Shown: positions 42,556 through 51,483 of the stretch, one piece after another
Layout: every line of letters begins with the position of its first letter
Numbering within the stretch: position 1 is the stretch's first letter
NCBI RefSeq assembly: GCF_017829975.1
Contig: NZ_JAEEGA010000012.1
Span: forward strand, 116,994-180,993
Length of the DNA stretch: 64,000 bases
Direction: 5' to 3'
From: Vagococcus allomyrinae
Lineage (GTDB): Bacteria; Bacillota; Bacilli; Lactobacillales; Vagococcaceae
Program-made: the position numbers and the translations under genes
The notes under the pieces: model-generated
What the model saw: only the letters and a program-made list of their open reading frames with translations
Told to the model about the DNA's origin: nothing
Database searches by the model: none

Positions 42556-43752
42556 TCACATCCGCTCTTCTCTGGCTTTCACACCAGCCGCTAAGCGCTC
42601 CAAAGCCCTACTTAAATCAGTCTTAGGACAAGCCAAGCTCATGCGTTGATACTGCTCGCCTTCCTTGCCAAACAAATTACCTGGATCTAAGAACAATTGA
42701 CAGTCATGGACTAAAAAGCGATTTAACTCTTGATCTGACATGCCTAGACCGTGACAGTCAAACCACTGTAAATAGGTCCCTTCCAGTGGCACAACCCGAA
42801 TTTGGGGCAACTCTTTAACCATAAACGTTTCAAAATACAGGCGATTGTCTTCGATCAATTCCAGAAACTCTTCTAACCATAAAGCTCCGTGACGATAAAC
42901 CAGTTCACACGCTTTGGGACCGATGCAGTTCAGCAACTGCTGCCCGTCTTTCGCTAGCTGAGCTTGGAAATTTTTTCGTAAATCAGGATTGGCAATCACC
43001 ACATTGGCAGTTTGTAAGCCTGCCACATTAAAGGTCTTGCTTGGAGCTGTTAAAATCACACTATTCCATTGGGCTTCTAAGGATAATGTGCTAAATACTT
43101 GATGCTCAAAGCCCGGCAAAATAAGATCAAAATGAATTTCATCTGAAACCAAGGTTACCTGATGCTTGCGACACAAGCGGTCTACTAAGGTTAATTCTTC
43201 TCTGGTCCAGACTCTACCAACTGGATTATGAGGACTACAAAAAATCATCAATGACAAGGCCGGATTTTTTAATTTCGCTTCTAAGTCATCAAAATCAATA
43301 GTATATCGGCCCTGCTCTACCACTAAAGAACTGGCAATCACTTCCCGATCGGAATGTTCAATGGCTGCTCTAAAAGGGTAATAAACAGGTGACAAAATCA
43401 AAACCCCGTCCCCTGGTTCGCTAAAAGCTCTGACTGATTGATAAAGAGCCGCAACTACGCCCGCTGTTGGTATCAGCCACTCCTCTTTCACCTGCCAGTT
43501 GTGACGAGTGTTAAACCAGTTGATCACCCCTTGATAGTAGGCTTTTGTCGGACCTGTATAGCCTAAGACCATCTCGTCGAGAAACGTCTTTAATCCCTGA
43601 ACCAGCTCCGGCAAAGGAGGCAAATCGGTATCAGCAACAGAAAATGGCACAATTTCCTCAGGCAAGTTTCTCACTTGTTCATCCATTTGGGCCCACTTAA
43701 GAGACCCTTGATTTCTACGACCAACAGATTGATTAAAATTATAATGAGTCAT
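42556..43752 (-). CDS. MalY/PatB-type aminotransferase or cystathionine beta-lyase
   Basis: About 398 residues (ATG 43752 eight bases after AAAGGA; 43755 also possible). A fold-type I PLP enzyme: TAPSKTFNVAGLQTANVVI holds the PLP Lys, and VSDEIHFDLILPG, FCSPHNPVGRVWTREE are family motifs of MalY/PatB C-S lyases. It would split C-S bonds of cysteine conjugates into thiol, pyruvate and ammonia, or transaminate. It follows the M20 amidohydrolase gene by about 60 bp and a symporter-like gene, pointing to a common salvage route. Confidence 0.9.
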   Translation of the reverse strand: MTHYNFNQSVGRRNQGSLKWAQMDEQVRNLPEEIVPFSVADTDLPPLPELVQGLKTFLDEMVLGYTGPTKAYYQGVINWFNTRHNWQVKEEWLIPTAGVVAALYQSVRAFSEPGDGVLILSPVYYPFRAAIEHSDREVIASSLVVEQGRYTIDFDDLEAKLKNPALSLMIFCSPHNPVGRVWTREELTLVDRLCRKHQVTLVSDEIHFDLILPGFEHQVFSTLSLEAQWNSVILTAPSKTFNVAGLQTANVVIANPDLRKNFQAQLAKDGQQLLNCIGPKACELVYRHGALWLEEFLELIEDNRLYFETFMVKELPQIRVVPLEGTYLQWFDCHGLGMSDQELNRFLVHDCQLFLDPGNLFGKEGEQYQRMSLACPKTDLSRALERLAAGVKAREERM

Positions 43753-43814
43753 CATGGTCATCCTTTCTCTCATTAACAGACCTGGATTTCTCCAGGTCTG
43801 CCTGTCCCTTACAG

Positions 43815-45005
43815 TTACATTAAAAAGTTAATGGCAAATTTCACGGTCGCTCCTAAACTGTAGCTCAAAGCATCTTCATCCAAATCAAAATAGTCGTTAT
43901 GATGCTCTGCCCCGCTGCCGACAGCTTCATTTCCCATGCCCACAAAAGCAAAAACACTTGGAGCAACTTTCGCATAATGAGAGAAAGACTCTGAAGCATA
44001 CCATTGAACCCCTTCCACAACACTGCCTGGGAAGAGATTTTCTGCCCCTAATTGGGCTAACTCTGCCAAATTATCGTCGTTAATGACCGGAATGGTCGCA
44101 ATTCTCATCGTATCCAAGTAACGGATTTGACAATTGTGAGCCTCAGCGGTTTTTTCCGCCACTTTCTTAAGGGTTTCAACCGCTTTTAAGCCTTCTGCCA
44201 CATCAAAGTAACGAAGACTACCGCCAATAAAAGCCGTTTCGGGAATAATGTTGTTAATCGCACCGGCATGAAATTGGGTTAAACCTAAGGTCACTGTTTT
44301 ACTGACATCAATTTGGTTGGCCCAAGCACTGCTTAACCCTGTCAACACATTGGCTCCAGCAAAAACCGGGTTAATCGATAGATCTGGTCGCGAACCGTGA
44401 CCAGATTGTCCGACAACTTCAAGGTCAATCACGGCCGCCCCGGCCATTCGCGGGCCCCCATCCAAGCAAATTTGACCAGTTGGCATAAAGGCCGTCAAGT
44501 GAGTCCCGTAAATCGCTTCAATGCCTAAAGGTTCAATCGCTTCTAACATGGCGGCAATTCCTGACCCTACTTCCTCACCTTCTTCAAACAAGAAAATAAT
44601 CTTCCCACTTAATTTTTCTCTTAGATCATACAACAGTTCCATGGCCGCCAAAAGGACGGCCATATGCCCGTCATGACCACACATATGGGAGACACCATCT
44701 TTCTTTGAGACCCACTTCCGTGGCCCTTTTAAATTATTGGGCTGCTTTTGAATCGGTAAGGCATCAATATCTGCTCGCAACGCTACTGTTCGACCTGGCC
44801 GTCCCGTATCCAAGGTGACATAAAATCCCGTCCTTGGCACATCGGTAATAGGCAAGTCTAGTTTAGCGACTTCAGCTTGTAAAAACTTACGGGTTTCCCA
44901 TTCTTCTGAGGAGACTTCCGGGTGTTGATGAAGATAGCCTCTCGTCTCTCTCATATAGGGATCTAATTCTTTTATTCGTTTCAGTAATTCCTGATTATCA
45001 ATCAT
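43815..45005 (-). CDS. M20 family amidohydrolase (aminoacylase/carboxypeptidase-like)
   Basis: 396 residues with GAAAGGATG upstream. Metal ligands are visible in HMCGHDGHMAVLL, EEGEEVGSG (Glu pair), the GTHLTAFMPTG His and the late HHNDYF. These place it in the M20D group with N-acyl amino acid hydrolases (HipO, AMA). It removes acyl groups from amino acids or cuts small amide substrates in the cytosol. It lies between a transporter gene and a C-S lyase/aminotransferase gene. Confidence 0.92.
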   Translation of the reverse strand: MIDNQELLKRIKELDPYMRETRGYLHQHPEVSSEEWETRKFLQAEVAKLDLPITDVPRTGFYVTLDTGRPGRTVALRADIDALPIQKQPNNLKGPRKWVSKKDGVSHMCGHDGHMAVLLAAMELLYDLREKLSGKIIFLFEEGEEVGSGIAAMLEAIEPLGIEAIYGTHLTAFMPTGQICLDGGPRMAGAAVIDLEVVGQSGHGSRPDLSINPVFAGANVLTGLSSAWANQIDVSKTVTLGLTQFHAGAINNIIPETAFIGGSLRYFDVAEGLKAVETLKKVAEKTAEAHNCQIRYLDTMRIATIPVINDDNLAELAQLGAENLFPGSVVEGVQWYASESFSHYAKVAPSVFAFVGMGNEAVGSGAEHHNDYFDLDEDALSYSLGATVKFAINFLM

Positions 45006-45030
45006 CAGTCAACATCCTTTCTTTTAGAAA

Positions 45031-45075
45031 GGGAGCATTCATCGTGAATTACTCCCAGTTTATCAAACGCTTACA
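45031..45075 (-). promoter_or_regulatory. Hairpin and partial cre-like site between transporter and amidohydrolase genes
   Basis: GGGAG...CTCCC with inner TTCA/TGAA (45031-45056) can form a hairpin; TGTAAGCGTTTGATA on the minus strand (45075-45061) resembles the left half of a cre site only. It could attenuate or process the mRNA. Confidence 0.35.
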
Positions 45076-45084
45076 ACACACTGC

Positions 45085-46269
45085 TTAGCGAAACGCAATT
45101 GGCGCAAAGACACCTGCTAAAATCGCTGACACCAAGGAAATCGAGACGACACCCGCGATGATCATTTTAGGCATTAAGTAAGCCGTTAAATAATCGGCTT
45201 CAGCAGGATCATCAGTGGCCCCTTTAACCGCTTCGGTAGTTAAGGCAAAATTAAAAGGAAAGCCCAGGAAACAGTTCATGCCAATGGCAAACGTCATCGG
45301 ACGGGAGAAACCAAGGGGTTTGCCAAAGAAAAACGTGGCCACAAAGGTGGCGATAACTCCGACCACCAATAAGACCGCGATTTGAGCTAGCAAAGCGACC
45401 ATTAGTGACCAGGTGGCCAGCGCAAAGGAACTCATAAAGCTAGCAAATAAGGCCAAATTTAAGATTCCTGTTGAGGCTGATTTATCCAAAGGCTTTGGCT
45501 CAATAATGCCAAAAAAGCTCAAGACAATTCCGACTAAAATTTGAATGATGGCATTATTGACACCAGTAGCAGTTGTGAGAACGCCACAAAGGTAACCAAT
45601 GATTGCCAGTACTGCCAAATAATAAGTGGGCGAACGAAATCTTTCCGGTACATACTCGTAAATGCGTTTCTTGGTTTCGGATTCGTCCACAACCTCACTG
45701 GTCTCAGTTTGAGTCACAGTTTGTTGGCGATAATCTTTTAACAAACGCTTGCTTTCCTGGCCCAAAACTCTGGCGGTTAAAGGAAACGCTAAGAACCCCT
45801 GCAACACAAAAATCATCATAGCTAACATTCCCAAATCAGGACGCCCTGCTTCATTAGCCGCCCCTTGAATAATCAAGGCAGCCATACCTCCACCAGTCAT
45901 GGGAGCCGCAGCTGTAAAAGCCGTTGTTTTACCAAACAACAAAGTTCCAACTGCCAAGGTGGCTGCCACAATTCCCACTACGGCGGCCAAGGTAATGACC
46001 ACAACCTTCCACTCACGTATCATATCTTTCACATTAAACATTGTCCCAACATGAATTAAAATAAAGGACACCATAATATCCGACAAGGTTTTAATGCCAG
46101 CAATTTCCAAAATGTCCGCTGGAAACACCGTCCAAAACCCAACTAAAAAAATCACTGCGACAACTAACATTTGGGGCACTAAGCCTTTGGTAAGATTAGA
46201 GATAACATCACCGATCAACATTGTCACAATCACAATCGCCAAAGCCGAGCCCATATTAAGGGTTAACAT
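45085..46269 (-). CDS. Sodium:glutamate-symporter-like membrane transporter
   Basis: 394 residues from ATG 46269, about ten bases after AAGGGA; a 40-residue extension in frame lacks a site and looks non-coding. About eleven membrane helices in two halves, separated by a charged cytoplasmic loop (about residues 180-215), each half with a Gly-rich APMTGGGMAALI-like or GMNCFLGFPFNFAL-like re-entrant segment, as in GltS-related secondary carriers. Family named with moderate confidence. First gene of the operon with amidohydrolase and C-S lyase; it would import their substrate, perhaps an N-acyl or conjugated amino acid. Confidence 0.7.
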   Translation of the reverse strand: MLTLNMGSALAIVIVTMLIGDVISNLTKGLVPQMLVVAVIFLVGFWTVFPADILEIAGIKTLSDIMVSFILIHVGTMFNVKDMIREWKVVVITLAAVVGIVAATLAVGTLLFGKTTAFTAAAPMTGGGMAALIIQGAANEAGRPDLGMLAMMIFVLQGFLAFPLTARVLGQESKRLLKDYRQQTVTQTETSEVVDESETKKRIYEYVPERFRSPTYYLAVLAIIGYLCGVLTTATGVNNAIIQILVGIVLSFFGIIEPKPLDKSASTGILNLALFASFMSSFALATWSLMVALLAQIAVLLVVGVIATFVATFFFGKPLGFSRPMTFAIGMNCFLGFPFNFALTTEAVKGATDDPAEADYLTAYLMPKMIIAGVVSISLVSAILAGVFAPIAFR

Positions 46270-46619
46270 CTTACACAATCCCTTCTCTCTAACAGATCCT
46301 AAGTCGGCCGACAGCAACACTTCCACATTATTCAAAATTAGGAGGACCTTTCCAGATTCGTCAACCCAAAAAGTCACAGGACTCGTCAATCCTCTTCCCT
46401 TACAGCACCATCTCCATCACACACAAAAAAGCGGCATCAGACGTCGTGTCTAATACCGCTCAATAGTGTCACTAAAAAAGGACTCTTGCCAAAGCTGCTA
46501 GCTCTTGCACTGATATCTTTTAGCCAATACGCCAAAAATCCCTAGAAAAATGGGGAGGGATTGCGTATAATAAAGATGTTAGCGCTTCGGCGTTAACCTA
46601 TTGGTGCTTGATTAGTCAG
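46270..46619. other. Promoter region of the transporter operon, terminator, no gene
   Basis: Holds a hairpin AGCGGCATCAGAC/GTCTAATACCGCT (46430-46460) with TTTTTT on the minus strand, a terminator for transcripts from the phosphatase side. No gene seen. GTTAGCGC-TTCG-GCGTTAAC near 46579-46598 is a small hairpin. Confidence 0.5.
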
Positions 46620-46853
46620 TCATCGCTGATTGGTCAAGGCTTCATACTCACACTGGAGCGCCAACTCCGGTGTGCAGTAGCCAATGGAACGTATGTAGTT
46701 GTACGGGTAGCTCCTAACGCCCACATTGTACGACGACAAGTAAGCGTTGTCAAGCTGTTTTTTTATTAAATAACTTATTGGTAAGGGCGATTGAAGGGGT
46801 TGGTTGACTCCATCGATGGTTCTTTTTAGTTTAAAATAATGGAAGGCCAACAC
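46620..46853 (-). pseudogene. IS3-family transposase remnant (C-terminal end)
   Basis: The frame ends with SYNVGVRSYPYNYIRSIGYC, then EYEALTNQR; this resembles the YN..R.H..LGY.TP.EYE..  tail of IS3-group OrfB transposases, with several codons changed. Upstream no further transposase sequence is readable and no inverted repeat ends were found. A decayed fragment. Confidence 0.45.
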
Positions 46854-46968
46854 TCGTCAATTATGGATAATATAATTTTTCCAAGACGAATCTAGCTGTC
46901 GATTTTTGTCACAAGGTGCCAAATTGGTATATCGCTTCTCACAACGAATGACACTGAGTGTTTGGCCC

Positions 46969-47718
46969 TTATGATAGGATAAACTTACTGCGAAACAATT
47001 CCAGATAAATCGGGTCTAGCTTTAGTCCAAAAAACAAATAATTCTCAAAGGTGCCAAACTTTTGTTCCATCACTTTTTTAGCTTGTTCTAAGTATGCTTG
47101 ATCCACCCTCAGCAGTTGCTTTAATTGAGTAACTTCTGGGGCCGACAGCTCAGCTTGATAGGTGTCAATAATCTGCTGATTGGCTTGTTGGCGCAATGAA
47201 TTCGTCAATAAATAATCCTTGAGAATATTGCGTTCTGGAACACCGGCAATTTTGAGGATTAAGGCTGCGGCATAGCCAGCCCGATCTTTCCCGGCAAAAC
47301 AGTGAAACAAAATAGGCCCCTCTATTTTGAGCAATTTTTCTAAAAATTGGCGATACCCTTTTTGAGCCGACTGATTAGTCACTAGCTCTTCGTAGGTTTT
47401 CAGCATCTCTCCATGGGGATTTTTAACATTAGCCAACATTCCCTTTAATGAGCCATTGTCATTTGATTCAGAAGCTAAGACATCAATATTCTCAAAAGTG
47501 ATACCGGAGATTTCGGTATCTGGTTTTTGAAGAATTTCCTTAACACTGCGAAAATCAAAAATATGTTTAATCTTTTTATCATTCTTTAAAAAATCGACTT
47601 GTTCTTCAGTTAAGTTCGTTAACTCACCACTTCGATAAAAAGAACCAGTCGCTAATGTGCCATAAGGAGTCTCATCCCCTCCAATATCTCTAAAATTAGT
47701 TATTACTGAATTCGTCAT
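46969..47718 (-). CDS. Protein tyrosine phosphatase (LipA/PTP-like)
   Basis: 249 residues behind AAAGGGAGTGG. The start NFRDIGGDETPYGTLATGSFYRSGEL and the catalytic loop FHCFAGKDRAGYAAAL (Cys nucleophile, Arg) define the HCxxGKDR phosphatase group, as in Listeria LipA. In that group members act on phosphotyrosine and/or phosphoinositides. No signal peptide, so it acts in the cytoplasm. It is divergent from the MerR-type regulator at 47859. Confidence 0.9.
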   Translation of the reverse strand: MTNSVITNFRDIGGDETPYGTLATGSFYRSGELTNLTEEQVDFLKNDKKIKHIFDFRSVKEILQKPDTEISGITFENIDVLASESNDNGSLKGMLANVKNPHGEMLKTYEELVTNQSAQKGYRQFLEKLLKIEGPILFHCFAGKDRAGYAAALILKIAGVPERNILKDYLLTNSLRQQANQQIIDTYQAELSAPEVTQLKQLLRVDQAYLEQAKKVMEQKFGTFENYLFFGLKLDPIYLELFRSKFILS

Positions 47719-47823
47719 CTCTCACCACTCCCTTTCTTCAATTAAACAACGCTATTATTCTTTAGCTGATCTTTTCCAAAGGCTCACGTCTCACCTACCA
47801 TAAAACACCTCTTGACATCTCCT

Positions 47824-47848
47824 TCACTAAGAAATAGACTTTTAGTGA
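47824..47848. promoter_or_regulatory. Inverted repeat at the MerR gene start
   Basis: TCACTAA and TTAGTGA separated by 11 bases, overlapping the ribosome binding site of the following gene and downstream of a TTGACA (about 47812). Possible operator for autoregulation. Confidence 0.45.
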
Positions 47849-47858
47849 GGTGATTAAC

Positions 47859-48671
47859 ATGACACGAGAAGATTATCTAACCATTGGAGAATTCGCTGAG
47901 CTCTCTGGTGTTCCACGAAAAACCCTGATTTATTACGACCGGATTGACTTGCTCAAACCTGAAAAAGTCAGTGACAAAGGGTTTCGTTATTACCACTATC
48001 ATCAGCTCTATACGATCAATATGATCATTGCACTAAAAGAGGTCAGAATATCCTTAAAAGAAATCAAAAACTATATGACTGAACAAACTCCAGAAGCGAT
48101 CTTAGCCATGCTTCAGAAACAAAAGCAGATGGCCAATCAGCGAAGTGTCTACTTCGCAAAAATGGAACAAATGTTGGATATGCAAATCCAGTCGATCAGC
48201 CGTAATTTAACCGACGATCCCTGTACGGTTGAATACAATTCCTATGAAGAAGTTCCACTATTTTTTGATGAGTCGCCCTATTCACAAAAATCCTTTCGCT
48301 TCTCTGTTTCAATTACGGCTTTTTATAAATATTGCTCAAGTCACGGGTATGAGTTTCCCTATCCCTCTGGCTTTGTCCTAAGACAAACTGACTTAGACAA
48401 TACTCCCGAACAAGCTGCTTGTATTCAATTATATGCGAAAGTTCCTGTCTCAAATCGTTCTCGACCAAAGGGTGATTATCTGTCGATCTATACAACTAAT
48501 TCTTTGGCCTTTGAAAAACCCTATCAACATCTGGTCGACTATGCCAAAAAACACCATCTGTCAATCGATAGTGATTTCTATCTTGATTTTGTGGCCAACG
48601 AACTGATTGCAGACAACTTTAACGATTTCCGTTTAAAAATGATGGTTCGCGTCATAAAAACACCTAATTAA
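47859..48671 (+). CDS. MerR-family regulator with effector-binding domain (BmrR-like)
   Basis: 270 residues from ATG 47859, behind GAGGTG. MerR winged helix (LTIGEFAELSGVPRKTLIYYDRIDLLKPEK, then GFRYYHYHQLYTI) is followed by a coiled helix (about 75-120) and a GyrI-like effector domain (about 130-270). It would sense a small molecule and activate a promoter; the phosphatase gene divergent to it is the nearest candidate target. Confidence 0.88.
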   Translation: MTREDYLTIGEFAELSGVPRKTLIYYDRIDLLKPEKVSDKGFRYYHYHQLYTINMIIALKEVRISLKEIKNYMTEQTPEAILAMLQKQKQMANQRSVYFAKMEQMLDMQIQSISRNLTDDPCTVEYNSYEEVPLFFDESPYSQKSFRFSVSITAFYKYCSSHGYEFPYPSGFVLRQTDLDNTPEQAACIQLYAKVPVSNRSRPKGDYLSIYTTNSLAFEKPYQHLVDYAKKHHLSIDSDFYLDFVANELIADNFNDFRLKMMVRVIKTPN

Positions 48672-48675
48672 ACTT

Positions 48676-49359
48676 TCACAGCAGTGTAGAAACTCTTTCG
48701 ATATGCAAAGCCAAGTAGCTGACATCGTCTTGTGATAGATTAACTTTACAGGTTTCAGCAACAAAGGCTTGGATATTCTCAGAAACAGTCGCTGATATCG
48801 GATAGGTCTTTTTGATATAATCATAAAAATCCTCTCCCAAAATAGCGGTGCTAAAATCATCCGCCAATATCTGCAAAGCTAAAAACTTAACGTGATTAGT
48901 AAAACGCGGATATGCCTCAATTAGTGATTGTTGAGAAATGCTGATTTGTCTACTGATCTGATTGATTAATTCCTCAATCAAGCGAATCAATTCAATATGA
49001 TCGTTGGCTGTAAAAGATAACATATAATTGGCACAGATTGTCAATTCACATAGAAAAGAAATCTTTTTTTGATCGACGGAAATTTCTGTCATTTGAGACA
49101 GACACGTCAGTCCTTCTTCTGCAAACAAAAATTCTTCCCGAAAAACGTTCCTAAGAATGCCTTGATAGCAACTGTCACCAGATTGACTTAGAGTGCTTCC
49201 TTCAAGTATGCGAGGCAGATGCTGGCGCAGCTTCTCCTCTAAACCTGAATTTTTGCGAAATATATACTTAGTATTGGCCAAATCCATCAGTTTTAAGACT
49301 AATTCATCACGCTCATTAAAAGAAGGTTGGGTGTTCATCGTTAATAGATCATCTTTCAT
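48676..49359 (-). CDS. PRD-domain protein without the RNA-binding domain
   Basis: 227 residues behind GAGGAGAGG. The C-terminal half (RFTNHVKFLALQILADDF, then DDVSYLALHIERV) is a PTS-regulation domain as in BglG/LicT antiterminators; the conserved His-type positions are HV and HIERV. The N-terminal half is helical and may be a degenerate first PRD. The RNA-binding CAT domain of about 55 residues is missing and no PTS gene is adjacent. It may act by protein contact. Convergent with the MerR gene, five bases apart. Confidence 0.7.
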   Translation of the reverse strand: MKDDLLTMNTQPSFNERDELVLKLMDLANTKYIFRKNSGLEEKLRQHLPRILEGSTLSQSGDSCYQGILRNVFREEFLFAEEGLTCLSQMTEISVDQKKISFLCELTICANYMLSFTANDHIELIRLIEELINQISRQISISQQSLIEAYPRFTNHVKFLALQILADDFSTAILGEDFYDYIKKTYPISATVSENIQAFVAETCKVNLSQDDVSYLALHIERVSTLL

Positions 49360-49393
49360 CTTAAACCTCTCCTCTCATTATTGTTTATTATAA

Positions 49394-49414
49394 CTTGTAT
49401 AGTGGCTATACAAG
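49394..49414. promoter_or_regulatory. 21-bp palindrome in the promoter of the PRD gene
   Basis: CTTGTATAG-TGG-CTATACAAG, perfect 9-bp arms, next to TATAAT on the minus strand. A similar half-site AAGTTGTATAG lies near 49445. The TTGTATA...TATACAA type is typical of GntR-family operators. Confidence 0.65.
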
Positions 49415-49551
49415 CAAGCCCTTTTTCAGGATTTTTACTTTATCAAGTTGTATAGCCCTTATCAGGTCGTGATCACTAGAATGAAGATGGTAAAGATGTG
49501 GGTGGAGATCGGCATTGGCCACTAGGGCTTCCTGATTGAGCCTTATACCTT

Positions 49552-49632
49552 GAAGACTATCAAGCGACGCATCACATTTTGCAGTTTCATTATTCCAAAA
49601 TTGTCTGGCATTTTAAAGAGGCGGATTTCACC
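49552..49632 (+). pseudogene. Short gene fragment cut by a MITE-like repeat
   Basis: 27 codons of protein-like sequence (DYQATHHILQFHYSKIVWHF) without a start; family not identified. The frame stops at the left end of the repeat at 49632, as if interrupted by insertion. Could also be chance. Confidence 0.3.
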
Positions 49633-49782
49633 TATATAGTTCCCATTAAATAATCACTACGCAAAGCTTCGATCTCATCAAATTCTATGTGCTGAGCACT
49701 GAGATTTGCCGTTATTCTTACGAATTTATTCGTTAAAGATAAGGGACAACGTAGTGAAGGCACTTTACCGTTAAACTTCCAG
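49632..49782 (+). repeat. MITE-like repeat, interrupted copy
   Basis: Left end CTATATAGTTCCCATTAAAT, then unrelated sequence bounded by CACTACG/CGTAGTG, then CCGTTAAACTTCCAG of the inner arm, directly joined to the next copy. Looks like one copy into which another was inserted. Confidence 0.55.
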
Positions 49783-49920
49783 CTATATAGCTCCTATTAA
49801 ATAATGACGATCAATCGTTAAACTTCCAGCTAAAAAGAAGCTGAAAGTGCCACTCTTTAGGTCTGATTATGCGAATTATCCAATGGAACTATCTGTCTGA
49901 TTATTTAACATGATGTATAT
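49783..49920 (+). repeat. MITE-like repeat, full copy
   Basis: 138 bp with ends CTATATAGCTCCTATTAAAT and TGATTATTTAACATGATG, inner arms CTTCCAGC/GCTGAAAG around an A-rich loop. Matches the 40689 copy over its length with scattered changes. Confidence 0.85.
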
Positions 49921-49987
49921 ATTTTGAAAGTCAGCAAACAGTGATAAGCTACCATTCATTAGCAAACTATTATCTGAAAGGAGTATT

Positions 49988-50908
49988 ATGAAAGTAGAAC
50001 GTTTATTATCTATTCTGCTAACATTGCTGATCAAAAAGAAAGTAATCGCAAAAGATTTAGCAGAATTATATCATGTCACTACTCGAACTATTTATCGAGA
50101 TATGGAGACCCTCTCTCTTTCAGGAATCCCAATCTATACTGAAAGAGGCCAGTCTGGCGGTTTTTTCATCGATCAGGATTTTACGCTCGATGGTTTTTTA
50201 TTAACAGCTCAAGAACGGCAAACCCTACTTAATCTCAGCCAAAATTTAGCAGAGATTACCAATCTGGCTGAGATTGAGTCCATCAGCAAAAAATTAGAAC
50301 CTTTCAAAACCGCTAAAAGTGACACGTTTCTAATCGATTTTAGTCAATGGGAGATAAATTCTGAACCTATTGAATTAATCGACGCTGCTATCCAAGAGTC
50401 TAAAAAAGTAAGCTTTAGCTATACCTCTTATCTAGGAGAAGCATCACAGCGTCTAGTCTGCCCGCTTAACTTGGTCTATAAAGCTAACCACTGGTATTTG
50501 TACGGCTTTTGTCAGATCAGAGAGGCTTACCGATTATTTCGCATCTCAAGAATAAGGGATTTACAGCAGCTGACCACCACATTTGTTAACCATTATCAAA
50601 CCATATGCCATGAAGATCTGAACTCCCTTTTGACTAATCTTGAGCTAGCACCAGAGATTCAACTCATTGAACTTCATTTCACCAAACAGGTTAAAGCAAA
50701 GGTCTTGGATTTATTTTCAGAAGATGAGATTAAGGAACAAGCAGACCAACTAATTGTTCGAAAAAAAATGCCGATAAATGACTGGTTAGTTTCATTAATT
50801 TTGGGATTTCAAGGGGCTGCGACCGTCATTTTCCCAGCCAGTCTAAAAAATGACGTCAAACTAGCAGCTGAAAAAATTGTCGCCCAATATGACAATCAGT
50901 TGTCATAA
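49988..50908 (+). CDS. WYL-domain transcriptional regulator (YafY family)
   Basis: 306 residues with AAAGGAG upstream. N-terminal HTH_11 winged helix (VIAKDLAELYHVTTRTIYRDM, then LSLSGIPIYTERGQSGGFF) and a WYL ligand-binding domain (about 130-215; ANHWYLYGFCQIREAYRLFRISRI contains the W-Y-L and Arg residues), then a C-terminal winged extension. It is followed by a DUF3788 gene after about 50 bp, probably in one transcript. Confidence 0.92.
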   Translation: MKVERLLSILLTLLIKKKVIAKDLAELYHVTTRTIYRDMETLSLSGIPIYTERGQSGGFFIDQDFTLDGFLLTAQERQTLLNLSQNLAEITNLAEIESISKKLEPFKTAKSDTFLIDFSQWEINSEPIELIDAAIQESKKVSFSYTSYLGEASQRLVCPLNLVYKANHWYLYGFCQIREAYRLFRISRIRDLQQLTTTFVNHYQTICHEDLNSLLTNLELAPEIQLIELHFTKQVKAKVLDLFSEDEIKEQADQLIVRKKMPINDWLVSLILGFQGAATVIFPASLKNDVKLAAEKIVAQYDNQLS

Positions 50909-50960
50909 TAGGTATGTTAAAATAATCATAACCTAACGCTTCAAAAAAGGAGAGATTTTG

Positions 50961-51383
50961 ATGTCCCTTAGTATCTTTGATGATAAAACCCTGATGCCAA
51001 CAGATGCACTAGTTGAACGCCACTGTAATCATCAGCAATATGAGTTATGGCAAGCAATTCGCCAATTAATTAACGAAAGTTACCCCAAAATTACCGAGGA
51101 ATGGAAGTTTTATAGCAAAAAGGCTGGCTGGTCGCTCGTAATTAAAAGCAATAAACGAACTTTGATTTACTTAATACCAGCCCAAGACACCATTAAAGTT
51201 AACTTTGTCTTTGGTCAAAAAGCCACCGAAGTGATTTTAAAAGAAAATTTTTCTGTCACTGTTCAAGAGTCACTTAAAGAGGCCACTAGTTACGCCGAAG
51301 GTCGCCCAATTATGTTTGACATAGTAGATCATGAAGATGTTGATGAGGTAAGGCGTTTATTAGCAATCAAATACACCAATTAA
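50961..51383 (+). CDS. DUF3788 family protein
   Basis: 140 residues from ATG 50961 (AAGGAGAG eight bases before). LWQAIRQLINESYPKITEEWKFYSKKAGWSLVIKSNKRTLIYLIP is typical of DUF3788, a small cytoplasmic family of unknown function. It follows a WYL regulator, a frequent pairing. Confidence 0.85.
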   Translation: MSLSIFDDKTLMPTDALVERHCNHQQYELWQAIRQLINESYPKITEEWKFYSKKAGWSLVIKSNKRTLIYLIPAQDTIKVNFVFGQKATEVILKENFSVTVQESLKEATSYAEGRPIMFDIVDHEDVDEVRRLLAIKYTN

Positions 51384-51483
51384 TAGTCAAATGAGGCGTT
51401 AGGTTACAATTAATAGCATCAAGACTAATATGACTGTGCCTTCTTCGCGCTTAATCAATGACAAAAAATGAAAGGACCACTCT

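Larger units (their letters stand above)
49415..49987. other. Gene remnant and nested repeats, no intact gene
   Basis: Contains a readable stretch EDYQATHHILQFHYSKIVWH and onward (49552-49632) that ends exactly where a MITE-like repeat begins, and two tandem repeat copies (49632 and 49783). No intact gene. Confidence 0.5.
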
